This document shows, piece after piece, positions 55,042 through 62,747 of a stretch of 64,000 bases of DNA (its first letter is position 1; every line of letters begins with the position of its first letter). Below the pieces are notes generated by a model. It saw only the letters and a list, made by a program, of their open reading frames with translations, was not told the DNA's origin and searched no databases. The position numbers and the translations under genes are program-made. The DNA is from Nocardioides dokdonensis FR1436. Its GTDB lineage: Bacteria; Actinomycetota; Actinomycetes; Propionibacteriales; Nocardioidaceae. Location of the stretch: the NCBI RefSeq assembly GCF_001653335.1, contig NZ_CP015079.1, positions 1,674,001-1,738,000 of the forward strand, in the 5' to 3' direction.

Positions 55042-55073
55042 CGGGTCCCCCCGCGACGAGGGGGGCCGGGACC
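55042..55073 (+). terminator. GC-rich hairpin after the SDR gene
   Basis: Six C at 55047-55052 pair with six G at 55060-55065 around a 7-nt loop, with further pairing outside (GGTCC/GGGACC). It begins 8 bp after the stop. Confidence 0.5.
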
Positions 55074-55100
55074 GTCCGCGCGCTGACGGCGCTGCTCGCC

Positions 55101-55106
55101 TAGGGT
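55101..55106 (+). promoter_or_regulatory. -10 element, probable leaderless transcript
   Basis: TAGGGT ends 7 nt before the ATG at 55114. Confidence 0.45.
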
Positions 55107-55113
55107 CGGTTGC

Positions 55114-56220
55114 ATGACCTCGGCAACCAGTTCCACGGAGCAGCCCCGCCCGGGCCGCGGGGGCACCCCCACGGCGTACGCCGTCTCGCCGGACTCCGGT
55201 GAGCACTGGACGGCCGAGGGTGCGTGGCCGGTGGCGCCGGGGATCCACCGGATCCCGCTGCCGCTGCCGATGGACGGGCTCAAGGCGATCAACGTCTACA
55301 CGATCGAGACCGACGACGGGCTGACGCTGGTCGACGGCGGGTGGGCGATCCCCGAGGCGCGGGAGCTGCTCGAGCGCTGCCTGAAGGGGATCGGGGCCGG
55401 CTTCGCCGACATCAACCGCTTCCTGGTCACCCACGTGCACCGCGACCACTTCACGATGGCCACGGTGCTGGGTCGCGAGCTGGGCGTCGACGTCGCGCTC
55501 GGGGCCGACGAGAAGCCGGCGCTGGACCTGTTGAACAACCTCGAGGGTCTCACCGAGAACCCCTTCGCGGCCGTGCTGCGCTCCGCGGGCGCCCACGACG
55601 TCGCCGAGCAGTGGTTGAGCATGGACGACGGGGAGCTGCCCGACCTCACGCTGTGGCAGTACCCGACGACGTGGATGCGGGGCGACCACCGCATCGAGGT
55701 CGGGGCCCGCACCCTCGACGCCGTGCACACCCCCGGCCACACGCCCGGGCACTTCGTCTTCGCCGAGACCGACGCCGAGCTGCTCTTCGCCGGCGACCAC
55801 GTGCTCCCCACGATCACCCCGTCGATCGGCTTCACGGTGCCGGCCACCGACCAGCCGCTGGGCGACTTCATGGCCTCGCTGGCCCGGGTGCGCGAGCTGC
55901 CCGACCTGCGCATCCTGCCCGCCCACGGCCCGGTCTCGCCCTCGACCCACACCCGGGTCGACGAGCTCCTGGCCTTCCACGAGGACCGGCTCGACCAGAG
56001 CCTCGCCGCGCTCTCCGCCGGCCCGCTCACCGGCCGCGACGTCGCCGGCCGGCTGGGCTGGACCCGCCACGAGACGGCGTACGACGCCCTCGACGTCTTC
56101 AGCCGCGGGATGGCCGCCATGGAGACCAAGGCGCACCTCGAGCTGCTCGCCGCCCGTGGTCAGGTGACCCGCGAGGTCACCGACGCCGGCGTCCTCTACG
56201 CCACCGCCCCGCCCGCCTGA
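55114..56220 (+). CDS. MBL-fold metallo-hydrolase
   Basis: A 368-residue metallo-beta-lactamase-fold hydrolase. The metal motif THVHRDH (about 109-115), HTPGHTPGHF, FAGDHVLP and the late ILPAHGP give the usual set of His/Asp ligands for two zinc ions. A C-terminal helical domain (RVDELLAFHEDRLDQSLAAL) matches the CoA-thioesterase/LACTB2-like subgroup. Its substrate is unknown, perhaps a thioester. It may be read separately from the SDR, since a hairpin and its own -10 box intervene. Confidence 0.8.
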   Translation: MTSATSSTEQPRPGRGGTPTAYAVSPDSGEHWTAEGAWPVAPGIHRIPLPLPMDGLKAINVYTIETDDGLTLVDGGWAIPEARELLERCLKGIGAGFADINRFLVTHVHRDHFTMATVLGRELGVDVALGADEKPALDLLNNLEGLTENPFAAVLRSAGAHDVAEQWLSMDDGELPDLTLWQYPTTWMRGDHRIEVGARTLDAVHTPGHTPGHFVFAETDAELLFAGDHVLPTITPSIGFTVPATDQPLGDFMASLARVRELPDLRILPAHGPVSPSTHTRVDELLAFHEDRLDQSLAALSAGPLTGRDVAGRLGWTRHETAYDALDVFSRGMAAMETKAHLELLAARGQVTREVTDAGVLYATAPPA

Positions 56221-56233
56221 GCGCCGCACCCGC

Positions 56234-56329
56234 TGCATGAATCCCCGGTCAGCCGGGGACTCATGCACTTGATGGGTGTTGCAACGCCTGACAAGTACTG
56301 GAGTCCCCGGTCGACCGGGGACTCATGCA
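56234..56329. repeat. Pair of large palindromes at a convergent gene end
   Basis: Copy 1 (56234-56267) has 15-nt arms TGCATGAATCCCCGG / CCGGGGACTCATGCA with one mismatch. Copy 2 (56302-56323) is a perfect 22-bp palindrome with arms AGTCCCCGGTC, followed by CATGCA as in copy 1. It ends in the stop codon of the GNAT gene. It could be a bidirectional terminator or a REP-like element. Confidence 0.7.
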
Positions 56330-56757
56330 GGGCGGCGCATCGGTACGTGGGGGATGCCGTCCTCGAGGAACTCCGGGCCGTCAGCGGCGAAGCCGTGGCT
56401 GGCGTACCAGCCGACCAGGGGCGACTGGGCATCGAGGACGACCTCGCGGTCGGGGCAGACGTCGAGGGCGGTGGTCATGAGGAGGTCGGCCAGGCCACGA
56501 CCGCGCGCGGCGGGGGCCAGCACGACGCGGCCGATGCGCCACACGATCGCGTCGTCGAGCACCCGGGCGTACCCGACGAGCTCGCCGTCCTCGGTGAGCA
56601 GCACGTGCCGGGTGCCGGGCTCGGGATCGCGGCCGTCGAGGTCGGGGTAGGGACACTCCTGCTCGACGACGAAGACCAGCTGGCGCAGCCGCCACACGTC
56701 GTACGCCGCTCGCGCGTCGAGGGCGGCGAAGGGCTGCGCGGTGATGGTCAGGGTCAT
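56323..56757 (-). CDS. GNAT family N-acetyltransferase, ElaA-like
   Basis: A 144-residue acetyltransferase: WRLRQLVFVVEQECPYPDLDG at the N-terminus and the acetyl-CoA loop RVVLAPAARGRGLADLLM (about 78-95) identify the ElaA group; the C-terminal GWYASHGFAADGPEFLEDGI is conserved there. The substrate is unknown. Its start overlaps the upstream hydrolase stop by 4 nt, and its stop lies in the palindrome. Confidence 0.85.
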   Translation of the reverse strand: MTLTITAQPFAALDARAAYDVWRLRQLVFVVEQECPYPDLDGRDPEPGTRHVLLTEDGELVGYARVLDDAIVWRIGRVVLAPAARGRGLADLLMTTALDVCPDREVVLDAQSPLVGWYASHGFAADGPEFLEDGIPHVPMRRPA

Positions 56758-57683
56758 CGCGGGGACTCCGGATCCGGGAGGGCCGCCTGCACGAGCTCGA
56801 GGGTCGTGTCCCAGGCACGGGCGGCCTCGGGGACGCCGGGCAGCAGCGGGTAGACGTGGATCGCGCCGGGCTCCTCGACGTAGGTGAGGTCCCAGCCGGC
56901 GTCGGCGGCGCGGCGGGCGAGGCGGCGGCAGGCCGGCACCAGCAGGTCGCGGCTGCCGCAGAACATCAGCGTCGGCGGCAGGTCGCGCAGGTCGCCCAGC
57001 GCGGGCGAGACCTCGGGCCGCGCCTGGTCGTCGGCGGAGCCGGCCCACCACCGGGCGTAGAGGCGCATGCGGGACAGCTGCAGCCACGGGTCTCGACGGT
57101 CGAACCACGACGTGGCCGGGCTGGAGGTGGTCAGGTCGACCCACGGCGAGATCAGCAGCAGGTGCTCGGGCCGGACCTCGCCGCGGTCACGCAGGGTCTG
57201 CGCCACCGCCAGCGCGAGCCCGCCACCGGCCGAGTCGCCGCCGAGCAGCAGCCCGCCGCGCCCCGCCCACCCGGTCGCCAGGTCGACCAGCGCCTGGTGC
57301 GAGTCGCGCCAGGTGTGCTCCGGGGTGAGCGGGTAGTCGGGCAGCACCACCCGCACGTCGAGCGCGGCGGCGAGCCGGGCGACGTACCGGACGTGGAGGG
57401 CGTCGATCGGCGAGACGAACCCGCCGCCGTGCAGCCACAGCAGGGTGCGCGAGGGGGACGCGCCGCGTCGCGTCAGCACGTGCACGGGGAAGCCCGCGCT
57501 GTGGTCGACCTCGTGGTCGAAGCGGCGCGTGAGGCCGGGCACGGCGCGGGTGGGCAGCGAGCGGTCCAGGTCCGCGTGGCAGGCCTCGACGGCGGCGCGC
57601 TCGGAGTCCTCATCACGCGCGGCGCCGGCGCCCCGCAGCCGCGGGACGAGGAGGGCCAGCAGGTCGTGGCGCAGGCTCGGCAT
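56754..57683 (-). CDS. Alpha/beta hydrolase, HSL-type esterase
   Basis: A 309-residue family IV esterase: HGGGF (about 84-88), GDSAGGG with the nucleophile Ser (about 152), catalytic Asp in CGSRDLLVP and His in GAIHVYPLLP. It resembles the esterase at 13263-14171 and is probably a paralogue. The gene is coupled to the GNAT gene by a 4-nt overlap and is divergent from the thiamine operon. Confidence 0.82.
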   Translation of the reverse strand: MPSLRHDLLALLVPRLRGAGAARDEDSERAAVEACHADLDRSLPTRAVPGLTRRFDHEVDHSAGFPVHVLTRRGASPSRTLLWLHGGGFVSPIDALHVRYVARLAAALDVRVVLPDYPLTPEHTWRDSHQALVDLATGWAGRGGLLLGGDSAGGGLALAVAQTLRDRGEVRPEHLLLISPWVDLTTSSPATSWFDRRDPWLQLSRMRLYARWWAGSADDQARPEVSPALGDLRDLPPTLMFCGSRDLLVPACRRLARRAADAGWDLTYVEEPGAIHVYPLLPGVPEAARAWDTTLELVQAALPDPESPR

Positions 57684-57750
57684 GGCGCCATCCCACCACG
57701 GGGGTGGGCGGGTCCGCCTCGTCGAGGTCGGGGCTACGCTGGCCAGCACA

Positions 57751-57850
57751 CAGACAGGGGAGCACCCGCCCGGACCACGGGCGGTGCTGAGAGTGCGGAC
57801 CAGCCGCAGACCCTCCGAACCTGCTCCGGCTAGCACCGGCGAAGGGAGTC
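57751..57850 (+). promoter_or_regulatory. TPP riboswitch
   Basis: Classic THI element: GGGGAGCACCCG at the P1/P2 side, the conserved GGTGCTGAGAGTGCGGACC with CTGAGA, then ACCCTCCGAACCTG and the closing CCGGCTAGCACCGGCGAAGG. Its 3' strand contains the AGGGAG used as thiB ribosome-binding site, so TPP binding would block translation. A -10-like TACGCT at 57735 fits a start near 57745. Confidence 0.93.
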
Positions 57851-57853
57851 CAG

Positions 57854-58990
57854 ATGCGACGCATGCGTACGCCCATCCACCCGACGAGGACGAGTCACCC
57901 GACGAGGACCGCTCGCACGACGGGGACGGCGGCCGCGGCGCTGCTGAGCCTCGCCCTCAGCGGCTGCTCGCTGATCGGCACCGGCGACGACCCCGTCACC
58001 GCGTCCGGCTCCGGCCAGGACGGCGCCCCGTCCGGCGGGGGCAAGGTCGTGCTGGTGACCCACGACAGCTTCTTCCTGCCCAAGCAGCTGGTGAAGGACT
58101 TCGAGGAGGAGAGCGGCTACGACCTCCAGCTGCGCGCGAGCGGCGACGCCGGCGCCCTGACCAGCCAGCTGGTGCTCAACACCGACAGCCCGATCGGTGA
58201 CGTCGCGTTCGGCGTCGACAACACCTTCGGCTCCCGTGCGCTGGACGCCGACGTCTTCGCGCCGGTCGAGATCGACGCCCCCGACGGTGTCGAGGCGCAC
58301 CGCCTGCCCGGCGACGACGAGGGCGCGCTGACCCCGGTCGACACCGGCAACGTGTGCGTCAACGTCGACACCACCTGGTTCGACGAGCGCGACCTCGATG
58401 CGCCCGAGACCCTCGACGACCTCACCGACCCGGCGTACGAGGGCCTCTTCGTCACCTCCGGGGCGACCACGAGCTCACCCGGCTTCGCCTTCCTGCTCGC
58501 CACGATCGCCGCGTACGGCGACGACTGGACGGGCTACTGGGAGGACCTGCTGGCCAACGACACCGCGGTCGTCAAGGGCTGGGAGGACGCCTACCAGGTG
58601 GACTTCACCCAGGGCGGCGGCAAGGGCGACCGCCCGATCGTGACGTCCTACGACTCCTCGCCGGCCTTCACCGTCGACGGGGACGGCGGCACGACCACCC
58701 GCGCGCTGCTCGACACCTGCTACGAGCAGGTCGAGTACGCCGGCATGCTCCGCGGCGCCGACAACCCCGCGGGCGCGCAGGCCGTCGTGGAGTGGCTGCT
58801 CTCGCCGGAGGTCCAGCAGGCGCTGCCGGGCTCGATGTACGTCTACCCGGTCGTCGAGGGCACCGACCTGCCGGCCGAGTGGGCCGACCTCACCGAGCGG
58901 CCCGACGAGCCCTGGGCCGTGGACCCCGACGAGATCGACGAGAACCGCGACGCGTGGCTGCGCGAGTGGGGCGACCTGGTCAGCCGCTGA
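57854..58990 (+). CDS. thiB: Thiamine ABC transporter substrate-binding lipoprotein
   Basis: A 378-residue lipoprotein with an unusually long, His/Thr/Arg-rich n-region before the lipobox LSGC (Cys38). The mature part follows ThiB/TbpA: VLVTHDSFFLPKQLVKDFEE, DVAFGVDNTFGSRAL, SSPGFAFLLATIAAYG and YEQVEYAGML. It binds thiamine or its phosphates outside the membrane. Control by the TPP riboswitch directly upstream supports the ligand. Confidence 0.92.
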   Translation: MRRMRTPIHPTRTSHPTRTARTTGTAAAALLSLALSGCSLIGTGDDPVTASGSGQDGAPSGGGKVVLVTHDSFFLPKQLVKDFEEESGYDLQLRASGDAGALTSQLVLNTDSPIGDVAFGVDNTFGSRALDADVFAPVEIDAPDGVEAHRLPGDDEGALTPVDTGNVCVNVDTTWFDERDLDAPETLDDLTDPAYEGLFVTSGATTSSPGFAFLLATIAAYGDDWTGYWEDLLANDTAVVKGWEDAYQVDFTQGGGKGDRPIVTSYDSSPAFTVDGDGGTTTRALLDTCYEQVEYAGMLRGADNPAGAQAVVEWLLSPEVQQALPGSMYVYPVVEGTDLPAEWADLTERPDEPWAVDPDEIDENRDAWLREWGDLVSR

Positions 58991-60648
58991 TGACCGCACC
59001 CCGCCGGCTGCTCGGCCTGGCCGCCCTGGCCGGGCTGCCGCTGGCGGTGCTCGGCGTCTTCTTCGTGCTGCCCGTGACCGGGATGATCGGGCGCGGCTTC
59101 GTCGTCGACGGCGACCTCGATGTTGGGGCGGTGCTGGAGGTGCTCACCCGACCGCGCACCGGCCGGGTGCTGTGGTTCACGGTGTGGTCCTCCACGGTCG
59201 CGACCGTGCTCGCCGTGCTGCTCGGACTGCCTGCTGCCTACGCGCTGCACCGGCTGCGCTGGCCCGGGCGCCGGGTGGTGCGCGCGGCGCTGCTGGTGCC
59301 GTTCGTGCTGCCGACCGTCGTGGTCGGGGTCGCGTTCCGCCAGCTGCTGGGGGAGTCGGGGCCGGTCGTGGCGCTGACCGGCGGCCGGGTCGACCTCGAC
59401 GGCACCGCGGCCGGGATCGTCGCCGGCCTGGTGTTCTTCAACGTCGCGGTGGTCATCCGGGGCGTGGGAGCCGCCTGGGAGGGCCTCGACTCCCGGCCCG
59501 GCGAGGCGGCCGCGGCGCTCGGCGCCTCCCCGGCGCAGGTCTTCCGCACCGTGACCTGGCCGATGCTGCGCCCCGCGGTGGTGTCCTCGGCCAGCGTCGT
59601 GTTCCTCTTCTGCGCCACCGCCTTCGGCATCGTCCTCACCCTCGGCGGGCTGCGCTACTCCTCGGTCGAGACCGAGATCTACCTGCTCACCACCGAGTAC
59701 CTCGACCTCCAGGCCGCGGCCGCTCTCTCGGTGCTCCAGCTCGTCGCGGTCGTGGCGCTGCTCGTCGTGGCCGGCCGGCTGCGCGCGGTGCCCGACCCGA
59801 CCCTGGCGCGCAGCACGACCCCGCCGCGCCGACCCCGCCGCAGCGACGTGCCCCAGCTGGCGGCGACGGCGCTGCTCCTGGCGCTCGTGGCGCTGCCGGT
59901 GCTGACCCTGGTCGTCGGTTCGTTGCGTGTCGACGGCGCGTGGTCGCTGGCCTACTACCGTGCCCTGGGCGGTGCCGGTGAGCAGCAGGCGCTGCTGGTG
60001 CCGGCCTCGGAGGCGCTGGTGACGTCGCTGCGCACCGCGGTCGACGCCACCTGGATGGCCCTGCTGCTCGGCGGGCTGGTCGCGGTCGTGCTGACCCGGC
60101 GCTCGCGCACCCGCGCCGAGCGGCGGGTGCGCTCGGTCCTCGACGGCTTCTTCATGCTGCCGCTGGGCGTCTCGGCGGTCACCCTCGGCTTCGGGTTCCT
60201 GATCACCCTCGACTCCCCGCCGCTGGATCTGCGCGAGTCGCCGGTGCTGGTGCCGCTGGCCCAGGCGCTGGTCGCGCTGCCGCTGGTGGTGCGCACCCTC
60301 GTGCCGGTCCTGGCCGGCGTCGACGACCGGCAGCGCCAGGCCGCCGCGTCCCTGGGCGCCGGGCCGCTGCGCGCGGTCGCGACGGTCGACCTGCCGGTGG
60401 TGTGGCGCCCGCTGCTCGCCGCGGCCGGGTTCGCCTTCGCGATCTCGCTGGGCGAGTTCGGCGCCACCTCGTTCCTGGCCCGCCCCGACCGGCCGACCCT
60501 GCCGGTCGTGATCTTCCGGCTCATCGGGCACCCCGGTGAGCTCAACTACGGCATGGCCCTGGCCGCCTCCGTCATCCTGGCCACCACCACCGCGGTGGTC
60601 GTGCTCGGCGTCGAACGGCTGCGGGTGCCGTCCCTAGGAGCCTTCTGA
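58990..60648 (+). CDS. thiP: Thiamine ABC transporter permease
   Basis: A 552-residue double permease with about twelve helices. Two EAA loops are visible (EAAAALGASPAQVFRTVTWPML, about residues 175-195; RQAAASLGAGPLRAVATVDLPV, about 450-470). It forms the full channel. The ATG overlaps the thiB stop (TGATG) and its stop overlaps the thiQ start, so all three are coupled. Confidence 0.9.
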   Translation: MTAPRRLLGLAALAGLPLAVLGVFFVLPVTGMIGRGFVVDGDLDVGAVLEVLTRPRTGRVLWFTVWSSTVATVLAVLLGLPAAYALHRLRWPGRRVVRAALLVPFVLPTVVVGVAFRQLLGESGPVVALTGGRVDLDGTAAGIVAGLVFFNVAVVIRGVGAAWEGLDSRPGEAAAALGASPAQVFRTVTWPMLRPAVVSSASVVFLFCATAFGIVLTLGGLRYSSVETEIYLLTTEYLDLQAAAALSVLQLVAVVALLVVAGRLRAVPDPTLARSTTPPRRPRRSDVPQLAATALLLALVALPVLTLVVGSLRVDGAWSLAYYRALGGAGEQQALLVPASEALVTSLRTAVDATWMALLLGGLVAVVLTRRSRTRAERRVRSVLDGFFMLPLGVSAVTLGFGFLITLDSPPLDLRESPVLVPLAQALVALPLVVRTLVPVLAGVDDRQRQAAASLGAGPLRAVATVDLPVVWRPLLAAAGFAFAISLGEFGATSFLARPDRPTLPVVIFRLIGHPGELNYGMALAASVILATTTAVVVLGVERLRVPSLGAF

Positions 60649-61649
60649 TGCTGTCCCTCAGCGACGTCTCGGTCGCCTACGACGGGGTCCCGGCCGTGCG
60701 CGGGGTCTCCCTCGACCTGCCCGACGGCCAGGTGCTCGCGGTGCTGGGCCCCTCGGGCTGCGGCAAGTCGACGCTGCTGCGCGCCGTGGCCGGCCTCGAG
60801 CCGAGCACCGGCACGATCGCGTGGGACGGCACCGACCTGGGTCGGGTGCCGACCCACAAGCGCGGCTTCGCGCTGATGTTCCAGGACGGCCAGCTCTTCG
60901 GCCACCTCACCGTCGGGCGCAACGTCGGCTACGCGCTGCGCCTGCGCCGCACCCCCGGCACCGCGCAGCGCGTCGAGGAGCTGCTCGAGCTCGTCGGCCT
61001 CCAGGGGTACGCCGACCGGCTGCCCGCGACCCTCTCCGGCGGCGAGCGGCAGCGGGTCGCCCTGGCGCGGGCCCTGGCCGTGCAGCCCCGGCTGCTGCTG
61101 CTCGACGAGCCGCTCTCCGCCCTCGACGCGGGGCTGCGCGAGCGGCTGGCCGGCGACCTGCGCGACATCCTGCGCCGCGCCGGCACCACCGCGCTGATGG
61201 TCACCCACGACCACGACGAGGCCTTCACCGTGGCCGACCGGCTGGCGGTGATGCAGGACGGGCACCTGGTCCAGGAGGGCGAGATCGAGGCGGTCTGGCG
61301 CGCGCCCGCCGACACCAGCACCGCGCTGTTCCTGGGCTACGCCCGCGTCCTGGAGGGCGCCGCCGCCCAGCGGGTGCTCAGCGCCGCTGGCCTGGCCGGG
61401 CCGCCCACCGCCGCGGTCGCCGTACGCCGGTCGGCGCTGCAGGTCGGCCCCGACGGACCGCTGGTCGGGGTGGTCCGCACCCTGCGTGCGACCCCGGAGC
61501 AGCAGCGGCTCGTGGTCGACGTGGACGCCGTGGGGGAGTGCGACGCCGTCGCGGGCCTGGACCGGCGGCTCGGCCCGGGGGACCGCGTGTCGCTGCGCGT
61601 CGACGCCACCCGGCTGGCCGTCCTCCCGGCAGCCAAGACGGTTCACTAG
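60648..61649 (+). CDS. thiQ: Thiamine ABC transporter ATP-binding protein
   Basis: A 333-residue ATPase: Walker A GPSGCGKST (about 34-42), LMFQDGQLFGHLTVG, LSGGERQRVALARAL, Walker B LLLLDEPLSALD, switch HDHDEAF. A C-terminal TOBE-like extension (after 235) is longer than in enterobacterial ThiQ. It powers ThiBP. The end carries a -10 box for the next gene. Confidence 0.9.
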   Translation: MLSLSDVSVAYDGVPAVRGVSLDLPDGQVLAVLGPSGCGKSTLLRAVAGLEPSTGTIAWDGTDLGRVPTHKRGFALMFQDGQLFGHLTVGRNVGYALRLRRTPGTAQRVEELLELVGLQGYADRLPATLSGGERQRVALARALAVQPRLLLLDEPLSALDAGLRERLAGDLRDILRRAGTTALMVTHDHDEAFTVADRLAVMQDGHLVQEGEIEAVWRAPADTSTALFLGYARVLEGAAAQRVLSAAGLAGPPTAAVAVRRSALQVGPDGPLVGVVRTLRATPEQQRLVVDVDAVGECDAVAGLDRRLGPGDRVSLRVDATRLAVLPAAKTVH

Positions 61650-61652
61650 ACT
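61647..61652 (+). promoter_or_regulatory. -10 element, probable leaderless transcript
   Basis: TAGACT, overlapping the thiQ stop codon, ends 7 nt before the GTG at 61660. Confidence 0.45.
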
Positions 61653-61659
61653 CCGGGCC

Positions 61660-62706
61660 GTGTACCGCCGTGCCTATGCCCTCCTCGTGGGCACCGCCCT
61701 CGCCATGGGCCTGTGGGCCATCATCACCGCCGGGATCCTCGACAAGCGGCTGGTCGACCCGGAGGGCAGCTTCCTGGGCCCGTCGTGGCTGCGGCTGCCG
61801 CTGCTGCTGACCGGCGCGTTCGCGCTCGACCTGCTGCCGCGGGCGCTGTGGTTCTCCAAGGGCCGGCCCGGCGCGATGGTCACCGTGGTGCGCGAGCGGC
61901 TGCGCACGCACTGGAACCGGGAGCGGGTCACGCTCGTGGTCCTGGGCATCGTGAGCTTCTACGTCACCTACGTCTGCTACCGGAACCTCAAGTCGTTCCT
62001 GCCGTTCATGATCGAGACGAAGTACGACCGCGAGCTGCACCTGCTCGACCGGGCGCTCTTCTTCGGCAACGACCCCGCGATCGTGCTGCACGGGCTGCTC
62101 GGCACCGACGTGATGGCGTTCATCCTGTCCTACATCTACCTGTGGTTCCTGCCGCTGGTGCCGCTCGCGCTGACCGCGTGGCTGGTGTGGTCGCGCAACA
62201 TGTCCTACGGCTACTGGTTCGTCACCTCGCAGTGCATCGCCTGGAGCCTGGGCACCGTGTCGTACTACGCGCTGCCCACCCTGGGCCCCGGCCTGGAGTA
62301 CGTCTCGCTGTACGCCGACCTGGCCCAGACCCCCACCAACGACCTGATGGACTCCCTCGTCAGCTCGCGGCAGGGCGTCGTCCTCGGCGGCCTGACCGGG
62401 CAGGTGCAGTCGGTCGCCGGGTTCGCCAGCCTGCACTGCGCGATCACCCTGCTCGTGGCGCTGATGGTGCAGTACACGCTGCGCTCGAGGGCCCTCAAGA
62501 TCGTCTTCTGGGTCAACTTCGGCATCACCGTCGTGGCGACGCTCTACTTCGGCTGGCACTACGTCGCCGACGACATCGCGGGCATCATGATCGCGCTGGT
62601 CGCGTTCTACGTCGGCGGGCTGGCGACCGGGCAGAAGTTCGACCACGGCGGGCTCGCCTCGCACCCCACGACCACCACGTCGAAGATCCCGGTCTCCAAG
62701 GACTGA
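61660..62706 (+). CDS. PAP2/AUR1-like membrane phosphotransferase or phosphatase
   Basis: A 348-residue polytopic protein with about seven helices. The active-site pattern of the AUR1/inositolphosphotransferase branch of PAP2 is visible: GFASLHCAITLLVALMVQY (SLHC, about 265) and YFGWHYVADDIAGI (HxxxD, about 302-306). It probably moves or hydrolyses a phosphate or phosphoinositol group on a lipid in the membrane. It lies downstream of thiBPQ but appears to have its own promoter. The substrate is unknown. Confidence 0.75.
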   Translation: MYRRAYALLVGTALAMGLWAIITAGILDKRLVDPEGSFLGPSWLRLPLLLTGAFALDLLPRALWFSKGRPGAMVTVVRERLRTHWNRERVTLVVLGIVSFYVTYVCYRNLKSFLPFMIETKYDRELHLLDRALFFGNDPAIVLHGLLGTDVMAFILSYIYLWFLPLVPLALTAWLVWSRNMSYGYWFVTSQCIAWSLGTVSYYALPTLGPGLEYVSLYADLAQTPTNDLMDSLVSSRQGVVLGGLTGQVQSVAGFASLHCAITLLVALMVQYTLRSRALKIVFWVNFGITVVATLYFGWHYVADDIAGIMIALVAFYVGGLATGQKFDHGGLASHPTTTTSKIPVSKD

Positions 62707-62734
62707 CTCGCGGCGACCACCCCTGGCCGAGCGG

Positions 62735-62740
62735 TAGCGT
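62735..62740 (+). promoter_or_regulatory. -10 element, probable leaderless transcript
   Basis: TAGCGT ends 7 nt before the ATG at 62748. Confidence 0.45.
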
Positions 62741-62747
62741 CTGACGC

